Origin: Blakeslea trispora
Lineage: Eukaryota; Mucoromycota; Mucoromycetes; Mucorales; Choanephoraceae
Direction of reading: 5' to 3'
DNA length: 64,000 bases
Assembly: GCA_025331445.1 (NCBI GenBank)
Contig: JAIWNE010000017.1
Location: forward strand, 248,001-312,000
The first letter of the stretch is position 1. Every line of letters starts with the position of its first letter. Under the pieces are notes generated by a model. It had not been told where the DNA came from. It ran no database searches and was given only the letters and a program-made list of their open reading frames with translations. Both the position numbers and the translations under genes were made by a program. Below, piece by piece: positions 32,585 through 42,880 of the stretch.

Positions 32585-32863
32585 TGTGATATTCACGGTA
32601 CAATTGATAACAATAATAAATCAATCAGACCCAAAAGAAAGTTGTCTTTATTCAATATACATTTTCTAGCTCTATTTATACTAATGATGGATCCCGCATC
32701 TTAGCTGAGTGTTTACCTTACGTTGGATCACAACGTACTTTCTGTTTATTTGTATAAGAACGTATCTCACCGTTAATCAATATGTCCATATATGTTAACG
32801 ACGTGATGGCTAATCTGACTTTATAATTTGTTATTGTTCCTAAAAAGAACAATGTATACAACA
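32585..32863. repeat. Solo LTR I2 (279 bp), TSD ATTAG
   Basis: TGTGATATTCACGGTACAAT ... TGTATACAACA with ATTAG at 32580-32584 and 32864-32868. Related to LTR I1 (36864-37183) mainly in the first 90 bp. Inserted in the Gypsy-O 5' LTR. Confidence 0.9.
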
Positions 32864-33097
32864 ATTAGAACTTTAAATTTGGTAAACTTTGATTTGGGCT
32901 TTGTGTAATTTCCCCACCTTTTTATTATGAGTAAGCATTTAAATACTTCTTTTAAGTTATACTGCTTGAGTCTGATTATTTGCATGAGTCGATTTCCCAT
33001 GTCTAATTATGTGTTGTATTTTGGTACAAGTGATTGTCTTCTTACTTAAATTATTGTTCTAATATATTATTACATTCAATATGGTGTAATCACCACA

Positions 33098-33203
33098 TTT
33101 ATTAATCATCCTCATACAAAAGTATACACGTTACGTAACAGAGTTCCCTCTTATTGAATTTTCCTGAGACTGCAAGATATCACATTACCCCTCCATGCGT
33201 AAC
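33098..33203. repeat. LTR-B-like 3' end fragment before DIRS-P
   Basis: AGTTCCCTCTTATTGAATTT ... CTGAGACTGCAAGATATCACA resembles the end of LTR B (AGTTCCCTCTCATTGAATC ... GACTGCAAATATCACA). Only the last 45 bp or so are recognisable. Confidence 0.55.
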
Positions 33204-33776
33204 ATGGTTTATCGAGCACCTTCCACCCTTCCTGCTGCCTAAAAGCAAATGAACAGAGGACAACAACACGAGGATTCTGTCTTAAAGGAAACTCAATATC
33301 TTTTGACAGGTGTTCTTCGACCCTTGGATATTTTGGGATACGAGATTTATTCTGCTAACATTGCAGACACTGATGCTCAACGATTTTTACACATGATTCA
33401 CGATATTCGTTCACTATTGCTGAACGTCTCTTGCACATTGAATCACCACCGCAACAACATAGCATTGCGAAGCTTCAATCAGTCTTTCGTGTTGCCCTCC
33501 CAATCGTCTGATACTAGATACACCATGCCTTTGAGCGATTTCAATGCCGCTATTGCTCAACAAACGGCAAGTGAAAAGTCTTTGAAGGAAGCTAAAAGCC
33601 TCTCACAGAACAAAGGTAAGACGGGTCGTAGATTTCAAAAGAAATCGACAGCAGATTCCCCTTCTTCCGCCCTGGCTGGCCCCTCCCAGTCGTCTTTTCG
33701 GCATGGCCAAACTCCCCAACAGAACGGTTCGTTTCAAAACAAGAAGCCTTTTCCAAAGACCGTCGCCAAGCACCAG
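33204..33776 (+). pseudogene. DIRS-P gag-like ORF
   Basis: ATG at 33204 (MVYRAPSTLPAA), TAA at 33240-33242, then open in the same frame from 33249 to 33776 (LTGVLRPLDILGYEIYSANI; DTDAQRFLHMIHDIRSLLLN; YTMPLSDFNAAIAQQ; basic Gln/Ser/Lys tail). Position directly before a DIRS-type RT ORF supports a DIRS gag-like ORF1, but the family match is from pattern memory. The early stop inactivates the first start, though ATG 33249 could be used. Confidence 0.65.
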
Positions 33777-33934
33777 TAAATTGGCATCTAAAATCTTCTC
33801 TCCCAACAGAGACAGATTTAGTAGGGGGTCGCCTTCAACAGTTCGCATCAACATGGATTCAACTCTTCCCCAACCATCACCTCTTATCCGCCGTTTAACA
33901 CGGTTTCAAAATTCCTTTTCACACTCCTCCTCTA

Positions 33935-36556
33935 CCACAGCTTAAAAAATGTTGAGGTAAATTTTTTTTTTGTCAGAATCTGACACGAAAACCTTGAAAT
34001 TCAATTAAGGCGGTTTAAGGTTTTTTGTCAGAATCTGACATGATTTCTGTCAGAATCTGACATTTTTTGTTGAATGGCAAAACCCTTTTGCGGATTACTT
34101 TAAATAGGAGTTGTCTTTAGTCGAATCATATCTAGCTTAGGTCTCAAAGGGAATTTATAGTGACAAATGGCCTTTAGAGTATATAGTAATGATGATTTAA
34201 CAAGTTTTAAAAGTATAAGCAATAAATAGGCTAATCGTATCGCTTTAATTTTCGGATGGGCTTGGCATATGATTGAATTATTTAGGTATTATGGGCAAAT
34301 CAAGCTTCTTGAATTTTATTAATTTGAATCAAATATATGCTATATATGGGTTCTTCTTTAGGCTGATTTGTAGCTCAGATGTCTTTTTTTGTAATAGGGA
34401 TGCTGCATCGGGTGTATTTAGATAGATTGGCATGCTTGGCTTTGATATGGGTACCTTTTGGAATCATAAGAAGCAGTATAGGGAGCAGAAATAAATTAAT
34501 TTTCATGATTAGAGCCTTCAATTCGCATCTTAATCGCTTTGCAGTAGCTGCGCTTGAAAAGATATACAGCCTTAACCGAGAGTAATTTTTTCAAAATAAT
34601 TTTTTTTTCTTGACAGCCATCTTGAAGCGACATGCAAGGTCATGAGCAACACAAACTGAGAGATCACTAGCCACTAGTATACACAAGAGTCAGAAGCAAT
34701 AGAGGAAGACAGTGAATAGCAAAGAAAGTTTAAAAAAAAAGAAAAAAATAAAGATGAGACGCGATCCTTTACACATGTAGTTTGTCAAGAGCATGTTAAT
34801 TCCGTTATATGCGATTAGGTACCTCATGAGTCCAGCCAACAGTGAGAGCAATAGCCAGCAACTAACAGTCGATAAAGAAAAAATCATTTGGTAAGATAGC
34901 AGAGTCAAAATAATCTGGAGGCGGTATTTCACTTGTCGCGAAAAAGATTCAAAGAGATGAGGCAACCTCTTCTGAGATGGAGCACACATGTAAGCATGAG
35001 CAACAACATGAAGACACAAAAAAAAAGAAAAGCACAAGCAGTAAAGTTGGAAAGAACTCCAAGTTCAATCAAAAAGAGATTCGGCAAGCTTTAAAAGCAC
35101 AAACCATAGTAGTGGAAGGAGAATAGGCGGATAAAAAGCATTTCTTGAAGATGAGATAGAGAGATGGCGATATGGGAAGAGATCCAGTACTTAAACAACG
35201 GTATAGTAAAGAGGGAAAGTATTTCTTGAAGCTTGGATAATGATCAGTGATAATGACGGAACAGGCAGACCAAATGAGCACACAAGAAAGAAGACAGACA
35301 TGAACAGATCAGACATAGGATGGAAATACAATAAGCAGTTGAATATCTGGTTACGAAGAGGTTTCATGTCGATGAGTACGAATAGAGAAATTTAGTGAAT
35401 GCAATGTGCACAATAGCATTTGAACAGATAACTAAGGAAATCGAAGGAATTCGGGCAAGAAATATTTGAGCAGAGGCATCGATCCTGATAGGCAGCATAG
35501 ATAGACATGGTATTCAGGTTTCAGTCAAAGAAGTATAAGTTTGAGCAACATGGTATAAAGCAGACAGCATGGATAAAAAAGTCATGGATGAGCCGGTAAA
35601 AAGTAGCACAGAAGAGGGTGAGATGAATAAGGGATTGTCTACTAGAATCCATGATAAGTGGTTGTATAAGTGTATAAAATGTTGAAGACAAGCAAATGCA
35701 TACTAATAAGAAGATCGAAGCTGCAAAGAAATGAGAAGAGAAGCGTAGTCGAGGTGTTAGAATGTTGTTATGATAAGGTGATATACATGAAGCTAGTGTG
35801 AAATAAGAGAGTCAGTAATGCTGATAGATTATAAAATATTTGTAAAAAAAAAAAAAAGAAAATAAAAAAAAAGATAAAAGCGCTTACCGTTTGCTGTGCA
35901 TTTGAAGAAAACAAAAGAAAGAAAAAAGAAAATGGGGGATTGAAAAAAATAGCCAGTATATATGAGAAATATGACAGTGATGGGAAGAAAGTATGATTTC
36001 ATTGACAGATTCAAACTAAAATTGTACTGAAATGGGAAATGTCTTGGATTTGCATAAAGAGCAATTTTTACTATAGAATGAATGGTAATTTTTTTCAATA
36101 AAGAGCTAAACACATTTAGCAATGTAATATGATGGTATTCAGTTCTTTTGCCTAAAACGATTCTCCCAAAATAACCTGACCCCCAACTTCCTAATTAGCA
36201 TGCTTTTTGCATGAAATACTCATTGTTTGTCCCCCATTTTAGCTCATGGCAATTTCGCACTCATGCATGACTTTTTTTTCTTTTGTTTTTTAATATTTCT
36301 GCTAAAAAGCAGCTTGTCTGATATTTTTTTTTGGCACTTAGAATTTATTTTAGAGAAATTCGATGGATGAAAATAGCACGCACTTGGTCAACCTTTCCAA
36401 TCTGCTTCAAACTTTTAACTAAACAACCTTGAACATGTAGGAGTACAATGAACTAAAAAATCGAATTGTTTATTTACTAAATCCATCAAATCTGCTCTCC
36501 AAAACTTAACGTTTGGGCCAAACTACCACAGATTAAATTTTCTTGCGCTGTAGTGC
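33935..36556. mobile_element. Putative CACTA-like non-autonomous element N1 in DIRS-P
   Basis: The right end is CTTGCGCTGTAGTG (36543-36556), the inverse of CACTACAGCGCAAG at 49457. The left end near 33935 (CTACCACAGCTTAAAAAATG) is only similar. The body 34088-36056 is repeated at about 51085-54045 with moderate divergence and has no convincing ORF. Three copies of TGTCAGAATCTGACA lie just inside the left end. It splits the DIRS-P RT ORF. CACTA assignment rests on the terminal pentamer and subterminal repeats; no transposase is present. Confidence 0.45.
33971..34062. repeat. Three copies of a 15-bp palindrome
   Basis: TGTCAGAATCTGACA at 33971-33985, 34026-34040 and 34048-34062, each a perfect 7-bp inverted repeat around a central A, all at one end of element N1. 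Probably protein-binding sites of a transposase or a nuclear factor. Confidence 0.85.
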
Positions 36557-36863
36557 CCATCTTCACAGTACCCAAGAAGGCAGGCTGGGTAAGGCCTGTT
36601 TTCAACCTCAAAGCATTGAACCAATACGTGAATTGTCCCCACTTCAAGATGGAAACGATCCAAGACATCTCTCATGATCAAACCGAAAGACTATCTAGTC
36701 TCTATCGACCTATCCAATGCCTTCCTACATCTACCGCTTCACCCAACATCCCGCTTTCGCTGGCAAAACCAGCTGTACCAATTCCGCACTACGCCATTCG
36801 GCCTCAACATTGTTCCCTTTTGGTTTACCAAAATCACACGACCGATCGTGGAATGGGCCAGGC

Positions 36864-37183
36864 TGTGATATTTCTAGTATAATTGATAACAAGTAAAATT
36901 CAATCAGACCAAAAATAAGCTGTCCTTTATTCAATTCAAATTATTCTCTTATTTATATAAAACTAAGTGGTCCCACGTTAGAACTGAGAATGTTGGCTTC
37001 TTCCATTCTTTAGGATATTCATCTATAAAGAATGGCACTTTTAATTTATGTGATGATTCATCTGATTATGGAAAGGGGTAATGCACTCCTAAATGCGCTC
37101 TCAGACTCTGGATGTACTAATCGTCTGTGCTTGCACTTGTATCTCTGATTAGGGGTAACCACTAATGTAGCGTGCATGCAACA
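36864..37183. repeat. Solo LTR I1 (320 bp), TSD CAGGC
   Basis: TGTGATATTTCTAGTATAAT ... GCATGCAACA with CAGGC at 36859-36863 and 37184-37188. Removing it with one duplicate restores the DIRS-P RT frame (EWAR-QQGIRIAAYLDD). Confidence 0.93.
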
Positions 37184-37507
37184 CAGGCAGCAGGGGATTC
37201 GGATAGCAGCCTACTTAGACGATTGGATTATAATGGGTGAATCGAAAGAGATAATCCATCAACACACAATCAAAGTCTTGTCCTGCTTGCGAAGTCTGGA
37301 TTGGTTAGTCAACTTGGAAAAATCGAACCTACACCCAACTCAATCATTAGAACACCTGGGGTTCCAATTGGATACAGTCAGTATGCAGGCCTCCTTACCT
37401 GGAAAGAAGCTCCGAGACATCCAACGAGCACTTTGTTGTATACAGCCTACATTCTACCCTATCTGAGTTATAATACAGACCTAAACGTGCTCACGGCTCT
37501 ACAGTAG

Positions 37508-37964
37508 AGGATTTTGGGAGACAAAAGTCACATGAACCGGCAAAACATTTAAAATTCCAACTCCGCGTGTCTCACGTTAATCCTTGTCCTTCGGTCTTTG
37601 AATGAATTGAGCAATCAGATTTCAGCCCTGAAGCAGTTGACATCTACATTGGGATACTTGACTATAAAAGCAATAAAAACAATAAAAAACAACAATATTT
37701 TGACTCTATAATTATTAGAATACTTATAGGCAGGGTATGTAATGATTTGAGCTTAGCTTGTTGTGTATTTTGGCTAATTTCCTGATATTTAAAGAAGTAT
37801 GTTTCCATTGTAATTTATCTGTTAAGTTAAGATGAGTTAAACAAGATTAAAGAGAGGTTTTTATTCAGTGTAGAATGAGATTGTCAATATAAATTGAGCT
37901 TGGTGACACAAAGTAGGATTGTGTCTTAAATAAATGTCTTGATTTAATGATGCATCTAGCTTAC
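37508..37964. other. Non-coding flank of DIRS-P
   Basis: AT-rich, no ORF and no recognised element. It ends at the CTTAC target of LTR F3a. Confidence 0.4.
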
Positions 37965-38435
37965 TGTTTGGTGGAAAGGTAGTTTTTTAAAGGATTTAGT
38001 TTATGAGTGTGAACAAGAGAGATAAATTCTGTGAGAATTTGTATGGACTTTTATTTATGAAAAATAGAAGAAGGGACTAATAATCTAATGAACTTGATGC
38101 CTATTTATACTTCAATGAAGCGGACAGTTAATCTTGCCGAAGGACTGGTAATTTAATTGAAAAGAAATTTCTTTCGACAGGACTTCTTTGTACCTGACAA
38201 TTTATGATCCCGACTAAGCTTAAATAAGAAAATAAAATGATTGTAATATAGGAGCAATATGATTTAAGTGCTATGAGCATGATTTCGATATAGTTACTGT
38301 GTGAGAGTGACAATAATTGGAATCTCCATTTACTTAGCTATTTCTACCTTTCAGTGCGAGCAGGTCTATAATGAGATCCTTGTCTTCACTACTTCAAGTA
38401 TGATTTTGCTTTATTATGTGAGTATCCTCAACACT
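37965..38435 (-). repeat. Solo LTR F3a (471 bp), TSD CTTAC
   Basis: TGTTTGGTGGAAAGG ... GAGTATCCTCAACA with CTTAC at 37960-37964 and 38436-38440. It is the most diverged of three F3 copies (the others are 461 bp). The TATA box (GTATAAATAGGC on the minus strand, near 38106) gives orientation. A 61-codon ORF inside is shared by all copies and is LTR sequence. Confidence 0.92.
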
Positions 38436-38716
38436 TACGATACGTCACATTGATTACATGATGTTAACGAGAGAAGTTTTGTTTTTACATTTAATCTTTG
38501 ATGTTACCTTTTACCAAGACCTTAAAGAGTTGAGATTTTCATCCAATCAATCAGATTATCTCTTACTAGAGACAATCACTTAAATTGTTGATGCGGTAAG
38601 GGGTTATTTCAATCATTCCACCATTAAATCACAAAAATGATTTATAATAAACAAAATTAATTTTGTAACACATTTGCCCTTTTTTCTCGTATTTAATCAT
38701 ACTTATAGTTCATAAA

Positions 38717-39853
38717 ATGTCTACTCACTCAGTTCAAAGTCTTATTGAAGTTATTGAAATCTCAAGAGATATAGTTGAGGATGTCCAGTTTGAAATGCAA
38801 GATGAAGATCTTTTGGAGCGTTTGGATGGAAACCAACGCCATTACAGGCTGCACAACAATCAACAATTAGACCTGAAATCTTTGAGCGATGACACTTGCC
38901 TTTTGTTGTTTAAGTTCACCTTGAATCAAATTAAACACATCAAGGCTGCCATTGGTCTTGCTGATCAACTCACCTTTAGAGGTGGTGATGTTCAGCATAG
39001 ATTTAAGCGCGATGCTGTTTACTCTTTAGCCATCTTGTTGAGAAGATTGACTTATCTTTCTCGCTTGAAAGACTTGTCTCTTCTTTTTGGGTATGACTTC
39101 TCCACGATCAGCATCATCGTGAATGGCATGCTTGATCTCTTGGATCTTTTGTTTCGCTCTGGCATAGAGTTCAATGGGCACCAATTTTGGGTTCAAAACC
39201 TAAAATCATTCAACGCTGCAATCATTGAAAGAGGATCGTACTTTTCGGATGTCGTTGCATTTATCGATGGTACTTGCAACGCCATCTGTCGTCCAACGGA
39301 TAATCAGGAGATATGCTATAATGGCCACGAAAGAAACCATTGCTTGAAGTATCAAGGCATTGTTACACCAGACGGCATAACGTCGAGCTTGGCAGGTCCT
39401 TTTGCTGGAGCAATGCACGATCAAAGAATGCTCAATGAAAGCGAGGTGCTGGAGAAGATTGAAGAGCTATTTGACCAGAGAAATTCAGGAGGTAAGCTGT
39501 ACGCCCTTTACGGGGATGCAGCTTATGGCAGACATGAGTGCCTTATTAAGCCCATAACCAACAGAAGTATGGCAAGAAGAACTGATGCTGCAGTCAGAGT
39601 AAATCAGCAAATGTCCAGACTACGTCTAGCAGTAGAGTGGGAATTTGGGCATACCTCTACTTTGTTTGCACATGTCCACTTCCAGCCCAAAATGAAGCTG
39701 CAACAGAATCTTGTGGGCCCAACTTACAGAGTCGCCACCTTCTTCAAGAACATACATGTCTGCATCAATGGAGGAAATCAAACGAGCAGATATTTTTCTG
39801 TAGACCCTCCCGCGCTTGATGAATACATCAGAAGCTGTTTAAGTCAGCAATAA
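38717..39853 (+). CDS. PIF/Harbinger transposase (nuclease), intact ORF
   Basis: 378 aa, unbroken. The Harbinger DDE domain reads FSDVVAFIDGTCNAICRP (first D), YNGHERNHCLKYQGIVTPDG, AGPFAGAMHDQRMLNES, LYALYGDAAYGRHECLI (second D) and RLAVEWEFGHTSTLF (E). The N-terminal part contains the helix FRGGDVQHRFKRDAVYSLAI that precedes the nuclease in the family. The convergent gene downstream (39873-41066) looks like the DNA-binding partner these elements need. TIRs and a TTA/TAA duplication were not located. The only transposase in the window whose ORF is uninterrupted in one exon. Confidence 0.9.
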   Translation: MSTHSVQSLIEVIEISRDIVEDVQFEMQDEDLLERLDGNQRHYRLHNNQQLDLKSLSDDTCLLLFKFTLNQIKHIKAAIGLADQLTFRGGDVQHRFKRDAVYSLAILLRRLTYLSRLKDLSLLFGYDFSTISIIVNGMLDLLDLLFRSGIEFNGHQFWVQNLKSFNAAIIERGSYFSDVVAFIDGTCNAICRPTDNQEICYNGHERNHCLKYQGIVTPDGITSSLAGPFAGAMHDQRMLNESEVLEKIEELFDQRNSGGKLYALYGDAAYGRHECLIKPITNRSMARRTDAAVRVNQQMSRLRLAVEWEFGHTSTLFAHVHFQPKMKLQQNLVGPTYRVATFFKNIHVCINGGNQTSRYFSVDPPALDEYIRSCLSQQ

Positions 39854-39872
39854 ATAGTTGCAAATTATCTGT

Positions 39873-41066
39873 TTAATTAACTTTATTTTTTTTCTCTTTT
39901 CCCTTTCCTTTTTCTTTGCTTGTGTCTTCTGTCTGGCCGTCGTCGGTTTTTGTTCTCTTGAGCTCCAGCAACTCTTTTGTCAATTGTATTAATGTTTGTT
40001 GGTTATTCAGCGAGAACTGTTGAATATCCAGCAATACTTTTCGATCCATGGCTTGTGCATTTCGATCCATGGCTTGGGCATTTCGAGATTCTGCCATGAA
40101 TCGAAAGAAGGCATCCATATTCTGTACCATGACTGCTTGGTGTTGTGCCATGGCTGCTTGGTTTTGCGTCATAGCTGCTTGGTTTTGTGTCATGGTTGCA
40201 TTACTTTGTTGAGTGCCTTTCAAGGACGACAACAGCTTTTCATTCGACTGGACGATTTGGTTCGTGAACCCTTCCATTCTGTCCAAGCACTCCCTCAAAA
40301 AACGGTGTTCGCTTTGAACGGATTCTTCGGCAATTTCGATGTTTCTTGAAACAGATCGAAGTGCCTGTCTTACTCTTTGACTACGATTGTCTTCTTCTTC
40401 ATCGTCATCCCAGTCTCTTGATCGACGCAAAGGATTGTGTCTGATCATCTCTGGATTACTTCTGTAGGACCGGATTCTGTTGGCCTGCTCCATTATTTCG
40501 GCCTCTCTCTGCCTTCTTTCAGCTATCACGTCAGCTTCTGCCAAACGGTCTTTAGCATTCTTTCGCTTTGTCTCTGAGTGCTAATTAAGATTGATTTTCA
40601 GCAAATGCCTAATTATAAACCGAATGAGGCATTCATTACTTACTTTTTCATACATATCCAAGCATTTCTGGGTATAGGCATCGATTCTGTCTAGTGTGCC
40701 TGATCGCTTTCTTTGAGCTTCCTGCTCCTTATACACGCGATTGATTTCTTTGCGCACAAAGTCTCTGACAGTCTTGACACTAACATCTGTCAACTGAGAA
40801 TTAACTTGGTTGACATTATAGGTAATGTTGGTCCAAAAGGCTCCTCTTTCATTCCACTTTTGACCATAGATGTTAATGCCATGAGCAAAATCAATGGCTG
40901 TTTTCTTTCGCTCGTCACTCAAATAGCCTCTTTTATCTGCAGTTTGTTGAGCTCGATCAACATCTTCCACTTGTTCTGAAGCGCTAGAGAAATTGTCCTC
41001 AGCGGTGTCGTAAATAACATCCTCATCATTGTTGTTAATGCTGTTGCCGTTGTCAGAAGAGCTCAT
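39873..41066 (-). CDS. Harbinger-associated Myb/SANT-like DNA-binding protein
   Basis: Two exons, 41066-40644 and 40580-39873 (intron GTAAGT ... TTAATTAG, in phase), about 376 aa, unbroken. An acidic N-terminus leads to a domain with conserved aromatics (AIDFAHGINIYGQKWNERGA, FWTNITYNVNQVNSQLTDVS, VKTVRDFVRKEINRVYKEQE) that looks like a divergent Myb/SANT module. A coiled coil with a short degenerate repeat follows (MTQNQAA twice, then MAQHQAV; RNAQAMD twice) and a Lys-rich C-terminus GKGKEKKNK that may be a nuclear signal. The two genes converge, 19 bp apart. In PIF/Harbinger elements the second ORF binds the ends and imports the nuclease; the role here is inferred from this pairing. Confidence 0.7.
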
Positions 41067-41571
41067 TTTTGTGTAATTAATTAAAAAGGCAATGTGAAAT
41101 AAGTGTTAAAGAATGAATAATTGATCTGCAAACGACCCATCAATTTAAAGATCGCTGTTGTATTCAACATCCTTATTAGTAACATTAGCAAACAATAAAT
41201 TCAAAATCGGTTGATTTATAAATATAAAAACAAAAGCTACAATATGAAGAATCTCATTTTTGCAGCGAAGCATTTGTGAGAGTGGCATGAGAATGTAATG
41301 ATGTATTTCGCAATAACTTAGATGAACTGTGCTGATCCTCTTTTCTAATTATTTCAAAAGATATGCGATAAACCATTACAGAAATTGAATAGTCGATGGC
41401 TTAATTTATCATATAAAATATTAAGATTTGGGTTGCCAGCAATGTAAGCCTTAGTCATTTAAGTTTTTTCCTCAAAATATCATGTCACTGCTAGTTAAAT
41501 TGAGATGTTGCAACGACCATACTCTTCCTTCTTCAATACTAATTTCTATTCATTTTCCGCTCATTTTAGCG
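41067..41571. other. Spacer between the Harbinger pair and the Gypsy-L LTR
   Basis: AT-rich DNA without ORFs. The Harbinger right end should lie here but no TIR could be paired. Confidence 0.35.
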
Positions 41572-41892
41572 TGTCGGGATTAAATTCTAGCCAATAGAAC
41601 TGCTGAGATTCATATACCGACGTTTAGACGAACTTTATTCAACAAACGCCAGTAGCGTCTCTTCAATAAGGTTTGTCTAAAGGTAACGTGACCCTCAGCG
41701 GAGTTATTTCCTTCTAGGGTAGCCTAAGGACGAAATTTTTTTCCCAAAATCCTCTAGTTATTACTGGCTATAGCTTAATTGACATCTAAACTCAGTCTAA
41801 AATAAAACATCGGATCACACTTCATTTGTATCAAGTACACTTGGATTGAAGCACAAATAGTGAATTATGGTTCATACACAAGAGGTACTCAC

Positions 41893-42187
41893 TGTTGCAT
41901 ACAACAGCCTCTTTCAGAGCAATAAAATAAAGTAAAGATCAGATTAGACTTATTGTGACCAGTCTATTTCTATATATGGAATTCTCAGGCTGTTGCGTTC
42001 AAACGGTACAAACACTGGATACAATGTATCCAGGTTACAGGCAATGTATACATTGTGCTCAAGTTACTCAGTTATCATACCAGTATTTCCCATAGTATAG
42101 ATAGAGACAGAAAACATATATCTGAATAAAACATCTTTCTTTTGGTCTGATTGACTTTTATTGTTACAAATTAGTGAATATATCACA
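41893..42187 (+). repeat. Solo LTR H1 (295 bp), TSD CTCAC
   Basis: TGTTGCATACAACAGCC ... GTGAATATAT + CACA, with CTCAC at 41888-41892 and 42188-42192. Nearly identical to LTR H2 (63668-63962), same length. Confidence 0.95.
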
Positions 42188-42399
42188 CTCACTCTTTATT
42201 CATTACACCAAAAACAAGCTATTATCCATGTCACTCAGTTAAATTAAGGATTGTTACTCAGTCATCGTAAAAAGTATAAATACAGTCAGACCTCGATTTT
42301 GTCATACTTGATTTTGTCATAACCTCGATTTTGTCATAGGATTTGGCTCCACCAACTCTCGGTAGTATGTAAATATGACTCAATTTTGATTTTGTCATA

Positions 42400-42776
42400 C
42401 AGTCGTTCCACTGCCAATTCGCAGATTCAATGAAAAAAGTGCGGATTTTTAAAAAATCAACCTGCCAGGTTTTTGAACTTTTTTCAACAAAAATTTGAAA
42501 ACCAATTCGCGGATAAAATAGCATGTTTCATTGATCTTGCCTTTCGTTTTTTATATAATCAAGCACTTTAAGAACCAGTATAATAACTGAATCAATTACA
42601 AGCCCATGTAAGCGTCTCTTTTCTTTTTTTAATGAAATCTTTTAGTGAAATGTGTTTTTTTATCCGCGAATTGGTTTTCAAATTTTCGTTGAAAAAAGTT
42701 CAAAAACCTGGCAGATTGATTTTTTAAAAATCCGCACTTTTTTCATTGAATCTGCGAATTGGCAGTGGAACGACTG
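42400..42776. mobile_element. Palindromic MITE (377 bp) inside the pogo element
   Basis: CAGTCGTTCCACTGCCAATT at the left end and its inverse at the right end; inverted arms extend for roughly 125 bp each with a few mismatches. TA flanks it at 42398-42399 and 42777-42778. It has no coding capacity. The ends share CAGTC with the pogo TIR, so the pogo transposase may have moved it (inference). Confidence 0.9.
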
Positions 42777-42880
42777 TAGTCATAAAATTCACAGAAACCG
42801 TATGATAAAATTTTAATTTTTAAAAAAATATTATTGGCTATGTCGTATTTTAAATTCAGAAAAATAGAAAAAAATCGGAT

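Larger units (their letters stand above)
29136..33097 (-). repeat. 5' LTR of Gypsy-O (F1-like), split by three insertions
   Basis: Pieces 29136-29183, 31840-31982, 32496-32584 and 32869-33097 total about 507 bp once target duplicates are counted once. They align in order with LTR F1 (508 bp), including the ends TGTAAACAATGCGGG (29136) and ATGGTGTAATCACCACA (33097). The inserts are DDE transposon 1, LTR F1b and LTR I2. The minus-strand gag of Gypsy-O begins 43 bp beyond the 29136 end, the expected LTR-leader-gag layout. Confidence 0.85.
33777..37505 (+). pseudogene. DIRS-P reverse transcriptase ORF, split twice
   Basis: ORF2 begins near 33818 (VGGRLQQFASTWIQLFPNHH, then a TAA, then HGFKIPFHTPPLP) and is cut near 33935 by a CACTA-like element. 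RT resumes at 36557 (PIFTVPKKAGWVRPVFNLKA; one frame change near 36680; YLVSIDLSNAFLHLPLHPTS; YQFRTTPFGLNIVPFWFTK). LTR I1 cuts it at 36863 and it continues at 37189 (GIRIAAYLDDWIIMGES, the Tyr-x-Asp-Asp site; LEHLGFQLDTVSMQASLPGK). After about 37440 similarity ends. RNase H, methyltransferase and tyrosine recombinase are missing. Confidence 0.8.
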
